Source: JACPFV01 sp038043245 (GTDB taxonomy: Bacteria > Pseudomonadota > Gammaproteobacteria > Nevskiales > Nevskiaceae). From it: 64,000 nt of DNA. The stretch covers positions 271,070 through 335,069 of the forward strand of contig JBBTCH010000002.1 in assembly GCA_038043245.1 (NCBI GenBank), given 5' to 3'. The translations under genes and the position numbers were made by a program. Shown here piece after piece: positions 30,525 through 40,340 of the stretch (position 1 is the first letter of the stretch; each line of letters begins with the position of its first letter). A model generated the notes under the pieces. That model was not told the origin of the DNA and searched no databases. It was given only the letters and a program-made list of their open reading frames with translations.

Positions 30525-32300
30525 CTACATTCTGTCAGGAGCAGAGACGCCGAGCAGACCGAGCCCGTTCTTCAGCACCACGCCGGTGGCTTTGACCAGC
30601 GCCAGCCGTGCACTGCGCAGTGCGGCGTCGTCCACCAGAAAAGCCTGTGCATGGTAGTAGCCGTGCAGGGCATCGGCGACGTCGCGCAGATAAAACACCA
30701 ACGTGTGTGGTGTGTATTGAGCTGCGGCGATGCGCAACGTCTCGGCATATCGGCCCAGTGCGGTCAGCAGGTGCTTTTCCTGCGGTTCGCTCAGGCGCGC
30801 AAGTTCGGCGAGACCGAGTTTCTCGTCATAAGCGAGATTCCGCTCCGTGGCCTGGCGGAACACGCTGGCGATGCGCGCGCAGGCGTACTGCACGTAGTAC
30901 ACCGGGTTCTCGTTGGTCTGCGAGCGCGCCAGCTCGATGTCGAATTCCAGATGCTGGTCGTGAGAGCGCATCAGGAAGAAGAAACGCACCGCGTCGCGGC
31001 CGGTCTCGGCGATCAGCTCCTTGAGCGTGACGAAATTACCGCTGCGCTTGCCCATGCGCCCCGAAGACAGGGTGACGAACTGGATCAGCTGCACGCTGAG
31101 CGCGTCCTTGCGCCCGGTCTGCGCTTCGATCGCCGCGCGCATGCGCGCGATGTATCCGTGGTGGTCTGCGCCCCAGACATCCAGCAGTTTCGGCGCGCGC
31201 GACAGCTTGTCGACGTGATAGGCGAGATCGTTGGCGAGATAGGTCGCGCTGCCGTCGGCCTTGATCAGCACGCGGTCCTTCTCGTCGCCGAGCTTTTCGG
31301 TCGCCAGCCACAGCGCGCCGTCTTTCTCATAGACGTGGCCGCTGGCCTTGAGTTTTTCCAGCGCGTGCGCCGCCGCGCCCGACTCGACCAGGGTTTTTTC
31401 CGAATACCAGAGATCGAAACGCACGCCGAAGGCATCGAGCGTGGCGCGGATGTCGGCCAGCTGGTCCTGCAACGCCAGCGTTTGAACCGCGGCGTAATCC
31501 ACACCGAGAAGGCTTTTCGCGCGTGCGATCAGGGCATCGAGGTGTGCCTCCTGCTGTGTCTTGATGGCTTCCTTCTGCGCTTCGCCCACGTTTTCCGGGA
31601 TGGCTGCATCCGGGGTCAATCCAGCCGATACTTCAGACGCCGCGCGCCGCAGCTTGGTGCCTTGGACCGCTTTCAGTTTCTCGGCGGTGACACGGATGTA
31701 ATCGGCCGGATAGCCGCGAGAAGGGAAGGCGACCGTTTCGCCGCAGAGCTCCAGATAGCGCAGCCACACGCTGACCACCAGCACATCCACCTGGCGGCCG
31801 GCGTCATTGATGTAGTACTCGCGCAACACCTGCCAGCCGGCGGCGGCGAGGATGTTCGACAGCGCATCGCCATAAGCCGCGCCGCGGCCGTGGCCGACGT
31901 GCATCGGCCCGGTGGGATTAGCCGAGACGAACTCGACCAGAATCTTGCCTTTCGCGCCGGAATCGTCGCGGCCGAATTTTTCGCCGGCGGAGAGGATTCC
32001 CGGCACCACTGCCTGAAAAGAATCCGCCGCGAGATAGAAATTGATGAATCCCGGTCCGGCGATCTCGACTTTGGTCACGCGCGGCGACGGCGGCAGATTT
32101 TTGACCAGTGCTTCGGCCACCACACGCGGCGGCTTGCCCAGCGGCTTGGCCAGCATCATGGCCAGGTTGCTGGCAAAGTCGCCGAGCTTGCTGTCCCTGG
32201 TCGCATCCACCTGAATCACGGGTGCAGCCAAGCTCGCCCCGGCGTCGGCCAGGGTTTTTTCGAGCGCGCTGCGCAGCAGATCCTGCAGATGGTTCTTCAA
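30525..32300 (-). CDS. argS: Arginine-tRNA ligase
   Basis: ArgRS charges tRNA-Arg. The 591-residue protein has the class I signature H-V-G-H at 134-137 and an M-G-K-R-S-G-N-F-V segment in place of the KMSKS loop, as is usual for ArgRS. The anticodon-binding domain ends in G-L-G-L-L-G-V-S-A-P-D-R-M. It is immediately upstream of the SPOR gene on the same strand and diverges from a transporter gene 42 bases away. Confidence 0.97.
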   Translation of the reverse strand: MKNHLQDLLRSALEKTLADAGASLAAPVIQVDATRDSKLGDFASNLAMMLAKPLGKPPRVVAEALVKNLPPSPRVTKVEIAGPGFINFYLAADSFQAVVPGILSAGEKFGRDDSGAKGKILVEFVSANPTGPMHVGHGRGAAYGDALSNILAAAGWQVLREYYINDAGRQVDVLVVSVWLRYLELCGETVAFPSRGYPADYIRVTAEKLKAVQGTKLRRAASEVSAGLTPDAAIPENVGEAQKEAIKTQQEAHLDALIARAKSLLGVDYAAVQTLALQDQLADIRATLDAFGVRFDLWYSEKTLVESGAAAHALEKLKASGHVYEKDGALWLATEKLGDEKDRVLIKADGSATYLANDLAYHVDKLSRAPKLLDVWGADHHGYIARMRAAIEAQTGRKDALSVQLIQFVTLSSGRMGKRSGNFVTLKELIAETGRDAVRFFFLMRSHDQHLEFDIELARSQTNENPVYYVQYACARIASVFRQATERNLAYDEKLGLAELARLSEPQEKHLLTALGRYAETLRIAAAQYTPHTLVFYLRDVADALHGYYHAQAFLVDDAALRSARLALVKATGVVLKNGLGLLGVSAPDRM

Positions 32301-32342
32301 GGTCGGTGCAGACGAAAAAGGACGCAGAGTTTACATTGAGCC

Positions 32343-33194
32343 ATGACCGAAACCCTGCAATTCCTGCTGGTCGCGGCGCAAGCCATCGGCACCATGTTGG
32401 CCGTCGGGCTGGAGCTGCGCTGGGTCGATATCACGCGCACGCTGTCGCAAACGCGCCCGGTCGTGCTCGGGCTGGTTTTGAATCTCTTGCTGTTGCCGGT
32501 CGCCACGGTGCTGCTGTTGTTTGGGCTGCACTTGCCGGAAGCCGTCGCGGCCGGCGTGTTGCTCGCCGGTGCCTGCGCCGGCGGCAATTCTGCCGTGCTG
32601 CTGACGCGCAACGTGCACGGTGACACGGCTTACGCCGTCACACTGCTGTGCCTGAACAACCTGCTGAGTCTGGCGGTGCTGCCGCCGCTGCTGGCCGGCG
32701 TCGCGGGGCCATTGCAGCTGGCGCCGTTGCCGGCGCTCGAGGTCGCGCGTCAGGCGCTGCTCGGTTTGGCGATCTACATGCTGGCGCCGCTGGCCGTCGG
32801 CATGGTTCTGCGCAGCCGCGTGCCGTTGTGGGCTGCGCGCTGGGCGCCACGTTTTGCGCGCATCGCCAACCTGAGCCTGCTGACCTTGATTCTGGCGATG
32901 ATGCTGGCACACGCCAAGGATCTCGCCCAGTTCGATCTTGCGAGCCTCGCCGCGATGCTGGTGCTGATCCTGCTCAGCTTCGGACTTGCGACGCGCATCG
33001 CGTCACCGGCCAGTGCGCTGGGACGTGCGGTTCTGTTCAGCAGCGGCATCCGCAACCTGTCGCTGGCCCTGCTGCTGGCGCAGCTGCTGCAGCTGCCGGC
33101 GCTGGCCACGCTCAGCATCCTCACCTATGGTTTTCTGATGTATCTGCTGGTGCTGGGCTTGTGGTGGGCGCTCAATCGATACGCACCTGCTTAA
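32343..33194 (+). CDS. Bile acid:sodium symporter-family (BASS) membrane protein
   Basis: The 283-residue protein is almost entirely hydrophobic with about nine or ten helices. G-A-C-A-G-G-N-S-A-V-L-L-T and F-S-S-G-I-R-N-L-S-L-A are the conserved unwound segments in which asparagine and serine bind sodium in this family. The transported anion is not evident. The gene diverges from argS with a 42-base gap and converges on the ABC permease, seven bases after its stop. Confidence 0.85.
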   Translation: MTETLQFLLVAAQAIGTMLAVGLELRWVDITRTLSQTRPVVLGLVLNLLLLPVATVLLLFGLHLPEAVAAGVLLAGACAGGNSAVLLTRNVHGDTAYAVTLLCLNNLLSLAVLPPLLAGVAGPLQLAPLPALEVARQALLGLAIYMLAPLAVGMVLRSRVPLWAARWAPRFARIANLSLLTLILAMMLAHAKDLAQFDLASLAAMLVLILLSFGLATRIASPASALGRAVLFSSGIRNLSLALLLAQLLQLPALATLSILTYGFLMYLLVLGLWWALNRYAPA

Positions 33195-33201
33195 CCGCAT
33201 T

Positions 33202-35676
33202 TCAGGCCAAAACCTGTCGTGGCGGCGTGTTGAGTGCGCTACGCAATGAAATCCAGCCGAAGCCTGCCACCAGAATCACGCCGCTGACGGGGCCGATGAT
33301 CCACAGTGCTGCATTGGCCGTGTAGGGAATCTCAAACACTTCTCTCGCCAGTGCCCAGGTGATGGCCTGCGCGGCGAGGGTGGCGACGGCACCGGCGAGG
33401 AAACCCAGCGCGGCGAATTCCGCCGCCAGCGCCTGCATGACCACGGCGCGGCGCGCGCCGAGCGCGCGCAGCAGGCCGATCTCGCGCACGCGCTCGTCGC
33501 GGGTGTTCTCGATGCCGGCGAGCAGCACCGCCAGCCCTGCCGCCAGCGCGAACAGCAGGATGAATTCCACCGCGGTGACGATGCGCTCGATGATCGTGCG
33601 TACCTGCGACAGGATCGCGTCGAGATCGAGCGCAGTGACATTGGGGAATTCGCGGATCAGTTCGCGCAGCAATGCGCGCTGATCTTTGGGCAGATAGAAA
33701 CTGCTGAGCCAGGACGCCGGGGCTTTGTCGAGCACGCCGGGCGGCGTCACCAGAAAGAAGTTCGGCCGGAAACTGTCCCAGTGGATCTCGCGCACGCTTT
33801 TCACCGTCAGCTCGAGCTCGGCGTCGGCGACCTGCAGCTTCATGCGGTCGCCGAGCTTGAGGTTCAGGCGTTTGACCGCATAGTCATCTACTGACAACCA
33901 CGGTTGGCCGCGACCCGCTTTGCCCCACCACGAGCCTTCAATCAGCCGATTGTCGTCGCCCAGGTCCTCGGTCCACGACAGGTTGAACTCGCGGTTGATC
34001 CAGCGCTGGGTTTCAGGGTCATCGAAGGAATCTACGGTCACTGGCGTGTCGTTGAGCGCAGTCAGCCGCGCACGCACCATCGGCCACGGTGGCGTCACTG
34101 GCAACTGGTGGCGCACAAAAAATGTCCTTAGCGGTGCCAGCTGCGCGGGCTGGATACCCACCAGAAAGACATTCGGCGTGGTCGGTGACAGTTTCCCGCG
34201 CCAGGCTTCGAGCAGGTCATTGCGGCTGATGCCGAGCAGCAGCAGCGCCAGCAGGCACAGTCCCAGCGCCGCCGACTGCGCGATGGTGCCGCCGCGTCGG
34301 CGCGCGAGATTGCCCAAGCCTAAACGCCAGGCCGCAGCGGTCCCGCGGCGCAAAGGCGCCAGCATCCGCACCAGCAATGCCGCCAGCAGTGCGAGCAGCA
34401 GCAATGCGGCCGCCGCGCCACCCAGCACCGTCACCGACAGGTTCACATCGCCGGTCTGCCAGCCCAGCAAGGCGGCGCCAGTGAGTACGGCGCAAACCAG
34501 CGCAACGCGCGTGCGCGGCATTGCGGTTTCGTCGCGCTGGAACACCCGCAATGGCGGCGCGCGGCCGGCTTGCAGCACCGGCGGCAGCGCAAAGCCGAGC
34601 AGCATGATCAGGCCCAGTGCGAATGCCGCCAGCACGGGCAGCAAAGAAGGCGGTGGCAGCGTCGTGTGCATCAGGCTTGCGAGCAGATGCGCTAGCGCCC
34701 CTTGCGCCGCAAACCCCAAAACGCCGCCGGCGCTGCAGCCGATCAAACCCAGCAGCAGCAGCCCGCAGATCAATGAGCCGCTGATGAATCCCTGGCGCGC
34801 GCCCAGGCATTTGAGCAGGGCGGCCTCGTCGCGCAACCGCGCGCCGTGGCGCTGCGCCGACAGCGCCACCGCAGCGCCGGCGAGCAGGGTGGCGGCGAGC
34901 ACGGCGAGATCGAGAAAACGCTGTGCGCGATTAAGCGCGCTGCGGATCTCGCCACGCGCTTCATCCGGCCCCAGTCGCCGCAGGCCCTTGGGCAAGGGCA
35001 GCTGACTTATCTGCCCGATGCTTTCGGTGGAACCCGCAAGCATCAGGCGATATTCGGTGCGACTGCCGGGTTGCACCAGCCGGGTGCTGGCGAGGTCTTC
35101 TGCATTGATCAGCAGGCGCGGCGCCAGATCGGTGAAGCCGGCGCCGCGATCCGGCTCGTAGGTGAGCAGGGCCGCCACTTTGAGTTTCGCGCCGCCGACT
35201 TCCAGCACCGCGCCGCGCGCCAGATTCAGTTCGGTCCACAGGCGCAGATCGGCCCAGGCTTCGCCGCGCGGCGGGATTCCGGTGACGCCTTGTTCGGCGC
35301 CGAAGGGCTCGGCGCTGATGCGCAAGGCGCCGCGTAGCGGATAGTTGTCCTGCACCGCCTTGACCGCCGCCAGCGTGCTGGCGCTGCCGGCGAAAACCAC
35401 GCTGGGCAGGTTCACCGCCAGCGAAACCTGTGCGCCGGTGGCTTGCACAGCCTTGATGAAATCCTGCGGGATCGCGCTGCGGCCGGTGACCAGCAGGTCG
35501 GCGCCCATCGCGTCGCCGCTCGATTGCAGGATCGCGCCGCGCACCCGATCGCTGAACAGACCGACGGCCGAAGTGGCGGCGACCGCAATCGCCAGCGCCA
35601 GCATCAGCACGATGTTTTCGCCCGAGTGCAATTGCCGGCCGAGGCGCCGCCACGCGAAGCGCAAGGGGCTAGCCAT
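33202..35676 (-). CDS. ABC transporter permease, FtsX/YbbP type
   Basis: The 824-residue permease has an N-terminal helix, a large periplasmic domain, a first FtsX core of three helices (about 250-390), a further helix pair, a second periplasmic domain and a second FtsX core near the C-terminus (about 700-815). This two-core layout is the YbbP/AttFGH-like type, which extracts or rearranges lipids or lipoproteins. It overlaps the ATPase gene by eight bases and the pair faces tesA, the arrangement seen in E. coli (tesA / ybbA-ybbP). Confidence 0.92.
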   Translation of the reverse strand: MASPLRFAWRRLGRQLHSGENIVLMLALAIAVAATSAVGLFSDRVRGAILQSSGDAMGADLLVTGRSAIPQDFIKAVQATGAQVSLAVNLPSVVFAGSASTLAAVKAVQDNYPLRGALRISAEPFGAEQGVTGIPPRGEAWADLRLWTELNLARGAVLEVGGAKLKVAALLTYEPDRGAGFTDLAPRLLINAEDLASTRLVQPGSRTEYRLMLAGSTESIGQISQLPLPKGLRRLGPDEARGEIRSALNRAQRFLDLAVLAATLLAGAAVALSAQRHGARLRDEAALLKCLGARQGFISGSLICGLLLLGLIGCSAGGVLGFAAQGALAHLLASLMHTTLPPPSLLPVLAAFALGLIMLLGFALPPVLQAGRAPPLRVFQRDETAMPRTRVALVCAVLTGAALLGWQTGDVNLSVTVLGGAAAALLLLALLAALLVRMLAPLRRGTAAAWRLGLGNLARRRGGTIAQSAALGLCLLALLLLGISRNDLLEAWRGKLSPTTPNVFLVGIQPAQLAPLRTFFVRHQLPVTPPWPMVRARLTALNDTPVTVDSFDDPETQRWINREFNLSWTEDLGDDNRLIEGSWWGKAGRGQPWLSVDDYAVKRLNLKLGDRMKLQVADAELELTVKSVREIHWDSFRPNFFLVTPPGVLDKAPASWLSSFYLPKDQRALLRELIREFPNVTALDLDAILSQVRTIIERIVTAVEFILLFALAAGLAVLLAGIENTRDERVREIGLLRALGARRAVVMQALAAEFAALGFLAGAVATLAAQAITWALAREVFEIPYTANAALWIIGPVSGVILVAGFGWISLRSALNTPPRQVLA

Positions 35677-36337
35677 GCAATACGCCGTCTTTGAGTGTCA
35701 GCACGCGTGCGCAACGTTGCGCCAGCGCATCGTCGTGGGTGACCAGCACCAGGGTCGTGCCGTGCAACCGGTTCTGCTCGAACAACAGCTCGATGATCTC
35801 TCCGCCAGTGGCGGTGTCGAGATTGCCAGTGGGCTCGTCGGCGAACAGGATCTTCGGGCCGGCGGCGAAGGCGCGCGCGATGGCGACGCGCTGCTGCTCG
35901 CCGCCCGACAACTGCTGCGGATAGTGCATGAGGCGTGCCGAAAGACCGACCTGCTCCAAGGCCTTGCGCGCGCGCGGTTCCGCGTCCTCAAGTCCGCAGA
36001 GTTCCGCCGGCAGCATGACGTTCTCCAGCGCGGTGAATCCGCCGAGCAGCTGGAACGACTGGAACACGAAGCCGACGCGCCCCGCGCGCCATGCCGCGCG
36101 GCCGTCCTCATCGAGCGCGGACAGCTTCTGCCCGTCAAGCTCAACCTCGCCCGAACTGGGCAGGTCGAGGCCCGCGAGCAGCGACAACAAGGTGGTCTTG
36201 CCCGAGCCGCTTTTGCCGACGATGGCAACGGAGTCGCCGCGGGCGACGGTCATATTGACCCCGCGCAGGATCGAAAGGGCGGTACCGGTGCTGTTAATCT
36301 CGCGGCGCAAGTCCTGGGCGGAAATTACATTGGTCAT
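35669..36337 (-). CDS. ABC transporter ATP-binding protein, YbbA type
   Basis: The ATG at 36337 gives 222 residues; a TTG two codons earlier is an alternative. Walker A is G-K-S-G-S-G-K-T-T at 41-49, the signature is L-S-G-G-E-Q-Q-R, and Walker B is I-L-F-A-D-E-P. It belongs to the LolD/MacB-like group. It overlaps the permease gene. Its start codon overlaps the divergent tesA start by two bases (CATG at 36335-36338), so no intergenic DNA separates them. Confidence 0.94.
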   Translation of the reverse strand: MTNVISAQDLRREINSTGTALSILRGVNMTVARGDSVAIVGKSGSGKTTLLSLLAGLDLPSSGEVELDGQKLSALDEDGRAAWRAGRVGFVFQSFQLLGGFTALENVMLPAELCGLEDAEPRARKALEQVGLSARLMHYPQQLSGGEQQRVAIARAFAAGPKILFADEPTGNLDTATGGEIIELLFEQNRLHGTTLVLVTHDDALAQRCARVLTLKDGVLHG

Positions 36338-36965
36338 GATCAAGTTTCTTCGGATTCTCGTACTGGCGTCGCTGCTGCTGCCGGGCGCACTGCTGGCGTC
36401 ACCGAAGATACTGGTGCTGGGCGATTCGCTGTCGGCGGCTTATGGCATCGCGCTTCCGCAGGGCTGGGTGGCCCTGCTCGAAAAGCGCCTGCGCGATGAA
36501 GGCTATCCGCACACGCTGGTCAACGCCAGCGTCAGCGGCGAAACCACAGCCGGTGGCCTGGCGCGTCTGCCGGTGGCGCTGGATTTGCACAAGCCCGAAA
36601 TCGTGCTGATCGAACTCGGCGCCAATGACGGTCTGCGCGGACTGTCGTTGAAAAAGATGCGCAACAACCTTGCGCGCATGGCGCAGATTTCGCGCGCCGC
36701 TGGGGCGCAGGCTCTGCTGCTGGAAATGCGCGTGCCACCCAATTATGGCGCGGCCTATGCCGACGAATTCCAGCAAAGCTTCGCGCGGGTGGCGCAGGAA
36801 CAGAAGGCGGTGTGGGTGCCGTTTTTCCTCGCCGATATCGCGCTCAAACCCGAGTTCTTTCAGGATGACGGCATCCATCCGACGGCCGAGGCGCAGCCGC
36901 GGTTGCTGGAGCCGGTCTGGAAAGCCTTGAAACCGCATCTGAAGACGGGCCGCGTCCGTAAATAG
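36336..36965 (+). CDS. tesA: Acyl-CoA thioesterase I / lysophospholipase L1 (TesA)
   Basis: TesA is a periplasmic GDSL/SGNH hydrolase acting on long-chain acyl thioesters and lysophospholipids. The ATG at 36336 gives 209 residues with a signal peptide (about 1-21). The four SGNH blocks are G-D-S-L-S at about 28-32, G-E-T-T, G-A-N-D-G, and D-G-I-H-P near the C-terminus. The gene faces the YbbA/YbbP transporter, whose start codon overlaps it by two bases; the promoter must lie inside the opposing gene. Confidence 0.95.
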   Translation: MIKFLRILVLASLLLPGALLASPKILVLGDSLSAAYGIALPQGWVALLEKRLRDEGYPHTLVNASVSGETTAGGLARLPVALDLHKPEIVLIELGANDGLRGLSLKKMRNNLARMAQISRAAGAQALLLEMRVPPNYGAAYADEFQQSFARVAQEQKAVWVPFFLADIALKPEFFQDDGIHPTAEAQPRLLEPVWKALKPHLKTGRVRK

Positions 36966-36994
36966 GGCTGATCGTTTCACTGCCCTGTTCAAAA

Positions 36995-38257
36995 ATGAAA
37001 ATCGCTGTCGTCGGTAGCGGGATCTCCGGCTTGTCCGTTGCTTACTTCCTTGCGCCCCGGCACCAGGTCGTGTTGTTCGAGCAGGACGGCCGCGTCGGAG
37101 GCCACACCAACACCACGCTGGTGAAAACTCCCAGCGGAGTACAGCCGGTGGACACCGGCTGGATCGTCTACAACGGACTCAACTATCCGAACCTGACGGC
37201 GTTGTTTGCGGGCCTGCAGATCGAGACGCGCCCCACCCGCATGTCGTTCGGGGTGTCGCTGGGCGAGGGTCACTACGAATACAAGGGCAGCGACAACCTG
37301 CTGACGGTGTTTGCGCAGTGGTCGAACCTGTTCAGCCCGCGCCACGTCCGCTTTCTGCTCGATATCCTCAGGCTCAACAAGCAGTGCAATGCGCTGCTCA
37401 AGTCCGGGACTTTGCCCGCCGGCACCCTCGGTGAGTTTCTGGCGAAGGCGCAGCTTTCGCCGTGGCTGGCGAGTCGCTACCTGTTGCCGATGGCGGGGCT
37501 GATCTGGAGCTGTTCGCCGAAAAAGGCGATGGAATATCCCGCCGCCGACTTCATGCGTTTCTTCGAGTCGCACGGCCTGTTCACCGCCGTCAGCCAGCCG
37601 ACCTGGCATACGGTGATCGGCGGCTCGCATCAGTACGTGAAGAAAATCATGGCCGGATACAAGGGCGAATTACGTTTGAATACAAAAGTCGCTGGGATTG
37701 AGCGCAGCGAGGGCAGCGTGGTGGTGGCGGGAGAACGTTTCGACGCCGTGGTCTGCGCCACCCATTCCGATCAGGCGCTGAGATTGCTGAAAGACGCCGA
37801 TCCGGAGCAGCGAGCAGTGTTGGCCGGCATTCCGTACCACTCAACCCGTTGCATCCTGCACACCGATGAATCCTTTCTGCCCAGGCGAAAACGCGCTTGG
37901 GCGAGCTGGAACTACACGCACAAGGATGACGAGATCCACGATGCGCCGATCAGCGGCAGCTACTGGATGAACCTGTTGCAGGGCATCCCCGGCCCGGTCA
38001 ACTATGTCGTGACCCTGAACCCAGCGCGCGTGGTGCCGAAGGACAAAATCATCTACGAAACGATCTACCACCATCCGCATTACGGCCCGGCGAGCGTGAT
38101 GACGCATGAGTGTCTGCCGCGGATTCAGGGGCGCGGCGGCGTCTGGTTTGCCGGCGCCTGGGCCAGCTACGGGTTTCATGAAGATGGTTTGAAGTCGGGA
38201 TTGCGTGCGGTGCGCGGGATTGATGCGACCTGTCTGCCTGCCTGGGCGAAGTTGTGA
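36995..38257 (+). CDS. FAD-dependent amine-oxidoreductase-like protein
   Basis: The 420-residue protein begins with a dinucleotide-binding fold, V-V-G-S-G-I-S-G-L-S-V-A-Y-F-L, and continues with R-V-G-G-H-T-N. It is of the NAD(P)-binding Rossmann/amine-oxidase type that occurs with cyclopropane-fatty-acid synthases. The C-terminal block W-F-A-G-A-W-A-S-Y-G-F-H-E-D-G closes the FAD site. Its stop overlaps the DUF1365 start by four bases. It opens a five-gene plus-strand unit; likely function is oxidation or desaturation of a methylated fatty acyl chain, which is inference from context. Confidence 0.88.
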   Translation: MKIAVVGSGISGLSVAYFLAPRHQVVLFEQDGRVGGHTNTTLVKTPSGVQPVDTGWIVYNGLNYPNLTALFAGLQIETRPTRMSFGVSLGEGHYEYKGSDNLLTVFAQWSNLFSPRHVRFLLDILRLNKQCNALLKSGTLPAGTLGEFLAKAQLSPWLASRYLLPMAGLIWSCSPKKAMEYPAADFMRFFESHGLFTAVSQPTWHTVIGGSHQYVKKIMAGYKGELRLNTKVAGIERSEGSVVVAGERFDAVVCATHSDQALRLLKDADPEQRAVLAGIPYHSTRCILHTDESFLPRRKRAWASWNYTHKDDEIHDAPISGSYWMNLLQGIPGPVNYVVTLNPARVVPKDKIIYETIYHHPHYGPASVMTHECLPRIQGRGGVWFAGAWASYGFHEDGLKSGLRAVRGIDATCLPAWAKL

Positions 38258-39012
38258 CTGAAGCCGGCGTTCTGTATCCCGCCAAGGTCATGCACCGGCG
38301 GTTGATCGCGCCGCTGTATCGCTTCGTCTATTCGGTGTTCTATGTGCTGGTGGACGTGGACCGGCTTGGCGAATTACACAAACGCTTCCGCTTTTTTTCT
38401 CACAACGGGTTCAATCTGATTGCGCTGCGCGATCGCGACCATGGGCACGGCCGTGGCTTGCGGGCGTGGGCCGAAACCGTGCTGGCCGGTGCCAATATCA
38501 CGCTCGCCGGCGGCCGCATCCGATTGCTGGCGATGCCGCGAGTGCTCGGCATGGGCTTCAACCCCATCAGCCTGTGGTTCTGCGAGCACAAAGACGGTTC
38601 TCTGCGCGCCCTCATCGCCGAGGTGCGCAACACCTTTGGCGAAACCCACAGTTATCTGCTTGCATCCGGCGGCGATGTGCTTGCGTATAACCAGCCGATC
38701 GAGAAAGAAAAGTGCTTTCACGTCTCGCCGCTGATGGACTTGGTGGGGCGCTACCGTTTCACCATCGCCGAACCCGGCGAGCGGCTGCGGGCGGCGATCC
38801 ATGAGACGCGCGAAGGCGTGCCGATGCTGGACGCGACGCTGGCCGGTGAACGCCGCGAGTTGAGCGATGCGGCGATCGTGGGGCAGGTCCTGCGGATGCC
38901 GTGGTTGATGTTGAAAGTGATGGCGGGCATCCACTGGGAGGCCCTGAAGATCTGGTTGCGCGGGGCAAAGTTTTATCCCAAGCCCGCGTCGCCCAAACTT
39001 GAGGTGACGTGA
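38254..39012 (+). CDS. DUF1365 domain protein
   Basis: The 252-residue protein has the DUF1365 pattern: V-M-H-R-R-L-x-P-L-Y-R-F-x-Y at the N-terminus, then N-P-I-S-L-W-F-C and E-V-R-N-T-F-G-E-T-H-S-Y in the core. The family is almost always encoded next to cyclopropane-fatty-acid synthase homologues and an FAD oxidoreductase, as here. Molecular function is unknown. Both ends overlap neighbouring genes by four bases, indicating strict coupling. Confidence 0.9.
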   Translation: MTEAGVLYPAKVMHRRLIAPLYRFVYSVFYVLVDVDRLGELHKRFRFFSHNGFNLIALRDRDHGHGRGLRAWAETVLAGANITLAGGRIRLLAMPRVLGMGFNPISLWFCEHKDGSLRALIAEVRNTFGETHSYLLASGGDVLAYNQPIEKEKCFHVSPLMDLVGRYRFTIAEPGERLRAAIHETREGVPMLDATLAGERRELSDAAIVGQVLRMPWLMLKVMAGIHWEALKIWLRGAKFYPKPASPKLEVT

Positions 39013-40340
39013 TGAGCGAAGAAGAAAGCCGCATGGCGAACCAAGCGATGAGCCGCGACGGGTTCTCGCCGGGCAGGACGCCCCAGTGCAGCGACGCGGC
39101 ATGGATGCCGGGTCTGTCGCTGCCGCCGGATTTGCCGGACGTGCTCAAGCGCAAAACCGCGAACGGAGGCGTCTCGCTGGGCTTGCGGGTGCTGATGTAT
39201 ATGTTCCGCGGTATCCGCAAGGGCCAGATGGACGTGACCCTGCCCAATGGCGAGCGCCGTTCGTTCATCGGCAGCGAGCCCGGTCCGCACGGCGTGCTCA
39301 ACATCCACGACAGCGCGATGATGCGCCACGTCCTCACCGGCGGCGAAGTCGGCTTCGGCGATGCGTATCTGGAGGGGCACTGGGATTCGCCCGATCTCGC
39401 CGCTCTGCTCGCCTGCGCGCACATCAACGAGCCGTATTACAAGGGTCCGTACGAAAAGAATCCGCTCGGCCGTCTTTACGGCTGGTGGCAGCACAAGCGC
39501 CGCGCCAATGACAAGAGTGGCGCGCGCGCCAACATCGAATACCACTACGACCTCGGCAACGAGTTCTACAAGATGTGGCTGGACGACACCATGGCTTACA
39601 GCGCTGGTATGTTCATCCAGCCCAGCGAAACGCTGAAAGACGCACAGCTCAACAAGTTCAAGCTGATGTACGAGCGCCTTGAACTGAAACCCGAGCATCA
39701 CCTGCTCGAGATCGGTTCCGGTTGGGGCGGTTTTGCGATCTACGCCGCGCAACATTCCGGCTGCCGCGTCACCAGCATCACCTTGTCGAAAGAGCAGCTG
39801 GCCGAAGCGCAGATCCGCGCGCAGAAGCCCGGCGTCGCCGACCGCGTGAGCTTCGAGCTGCGCGACTATCGCGATGTGCACGAGACCTACGACCGCGTCG
39901 TCTCCATCGAGATGTACGAGGCGGTGGGCGAGGAATACTGGCCCGGATATTTCGCCGCGATCTCCAAGGCGCTGAAGCCCGGCGGCAAGGCGGCGATCCA
40001 GGGCATCACCATCGACCCCAGGGTGTTCCCCGACTACCGCATCAAGCGCGACTTCATCCAGAAGTACATCTTCCCCGGCGGCATGCTGTGCCCGCCGGGG
40101 CTGTTTCAGGACCTCGCGCTGCAAGCCGGCCTCAAGCCCGAGAACCCGCGCTTCTTCGCCAAGGACTACGCCGACACGCTGGCGCACTGGCACCGCAACG
40201 TGCTGGCGGTGCGCGACAAGATCGTCCAGCAGTTCGACGAGCGCTTCCTGCGGCTGTGGCGTTACTATCTGGCCTACTGCGAATGCGGTTTCCGCGTGGG
40301 CACCGTCGACCTGATGCAAATCACCTTGAATAAACCTTGA
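39009..40340 (+). CDS. Cyclopropane-fatty-acyl-phospholipid synthase-family methyltransferase
   Basis: The 443-residue S-adenosylmethionine-dependent enzyme has the family architecture: an N-terminal region (about 60-165) and a methyltransferase domain. The SAM motif is L-L-E-I-G-S-G-W-G-G-F-A-I-Y-A-A and the N-terminal side has Y-H-Y-D-L-G-N-E-F-Y-K-M-W-L-D-D-T-M-A-Y-S. It adds a methylene or methyl group to an unsaturated acyl chain of a phospholipid. With FAD oxidoreductase and DUF1365 neighbours it may make a modified product rather than a plain cyclopropane. It overlaps both neighbours by four bases. Confidence 0.92.
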   Translation: MMSEEESRMANQAMSRDGFSPGRTPQCSDAAWMPGLSLPPDLPDVLKRKTANGGVSLGLRVLMYMFRGIRKGQMDVTLPNGERRSFIGSEPGPHGVLNIHDSAMMRHVLTGGEVGFGDAYLEGHWDSPDLAALLACAHINEPYYKGPYEKNPLGRLYGWWQHKRRANDKSGARANIEYHYDLGNEFYKMWLDDTMAYSAGMFIQPSETLKDAQLNKFKLMYERLELKPEHHLLEIGSGWGGFAIYAAQHSGCRVTSITLSKEQLAEAQIRAQKPGVADRVSFELRDYRDVHETYDRVVSIEMYEAVGEEYWPGYFAAISKALKPGGKAAIQGITIDPRVFPDYRIKRDFIQKYIFPGGMLCPPGLFQDLALQAGLKPENPRFFAKDYADTLAHWHRNVLAVRDKIVQQFDERFLRLWRYYLAYCECGFRVGTVDLMQITLNKP

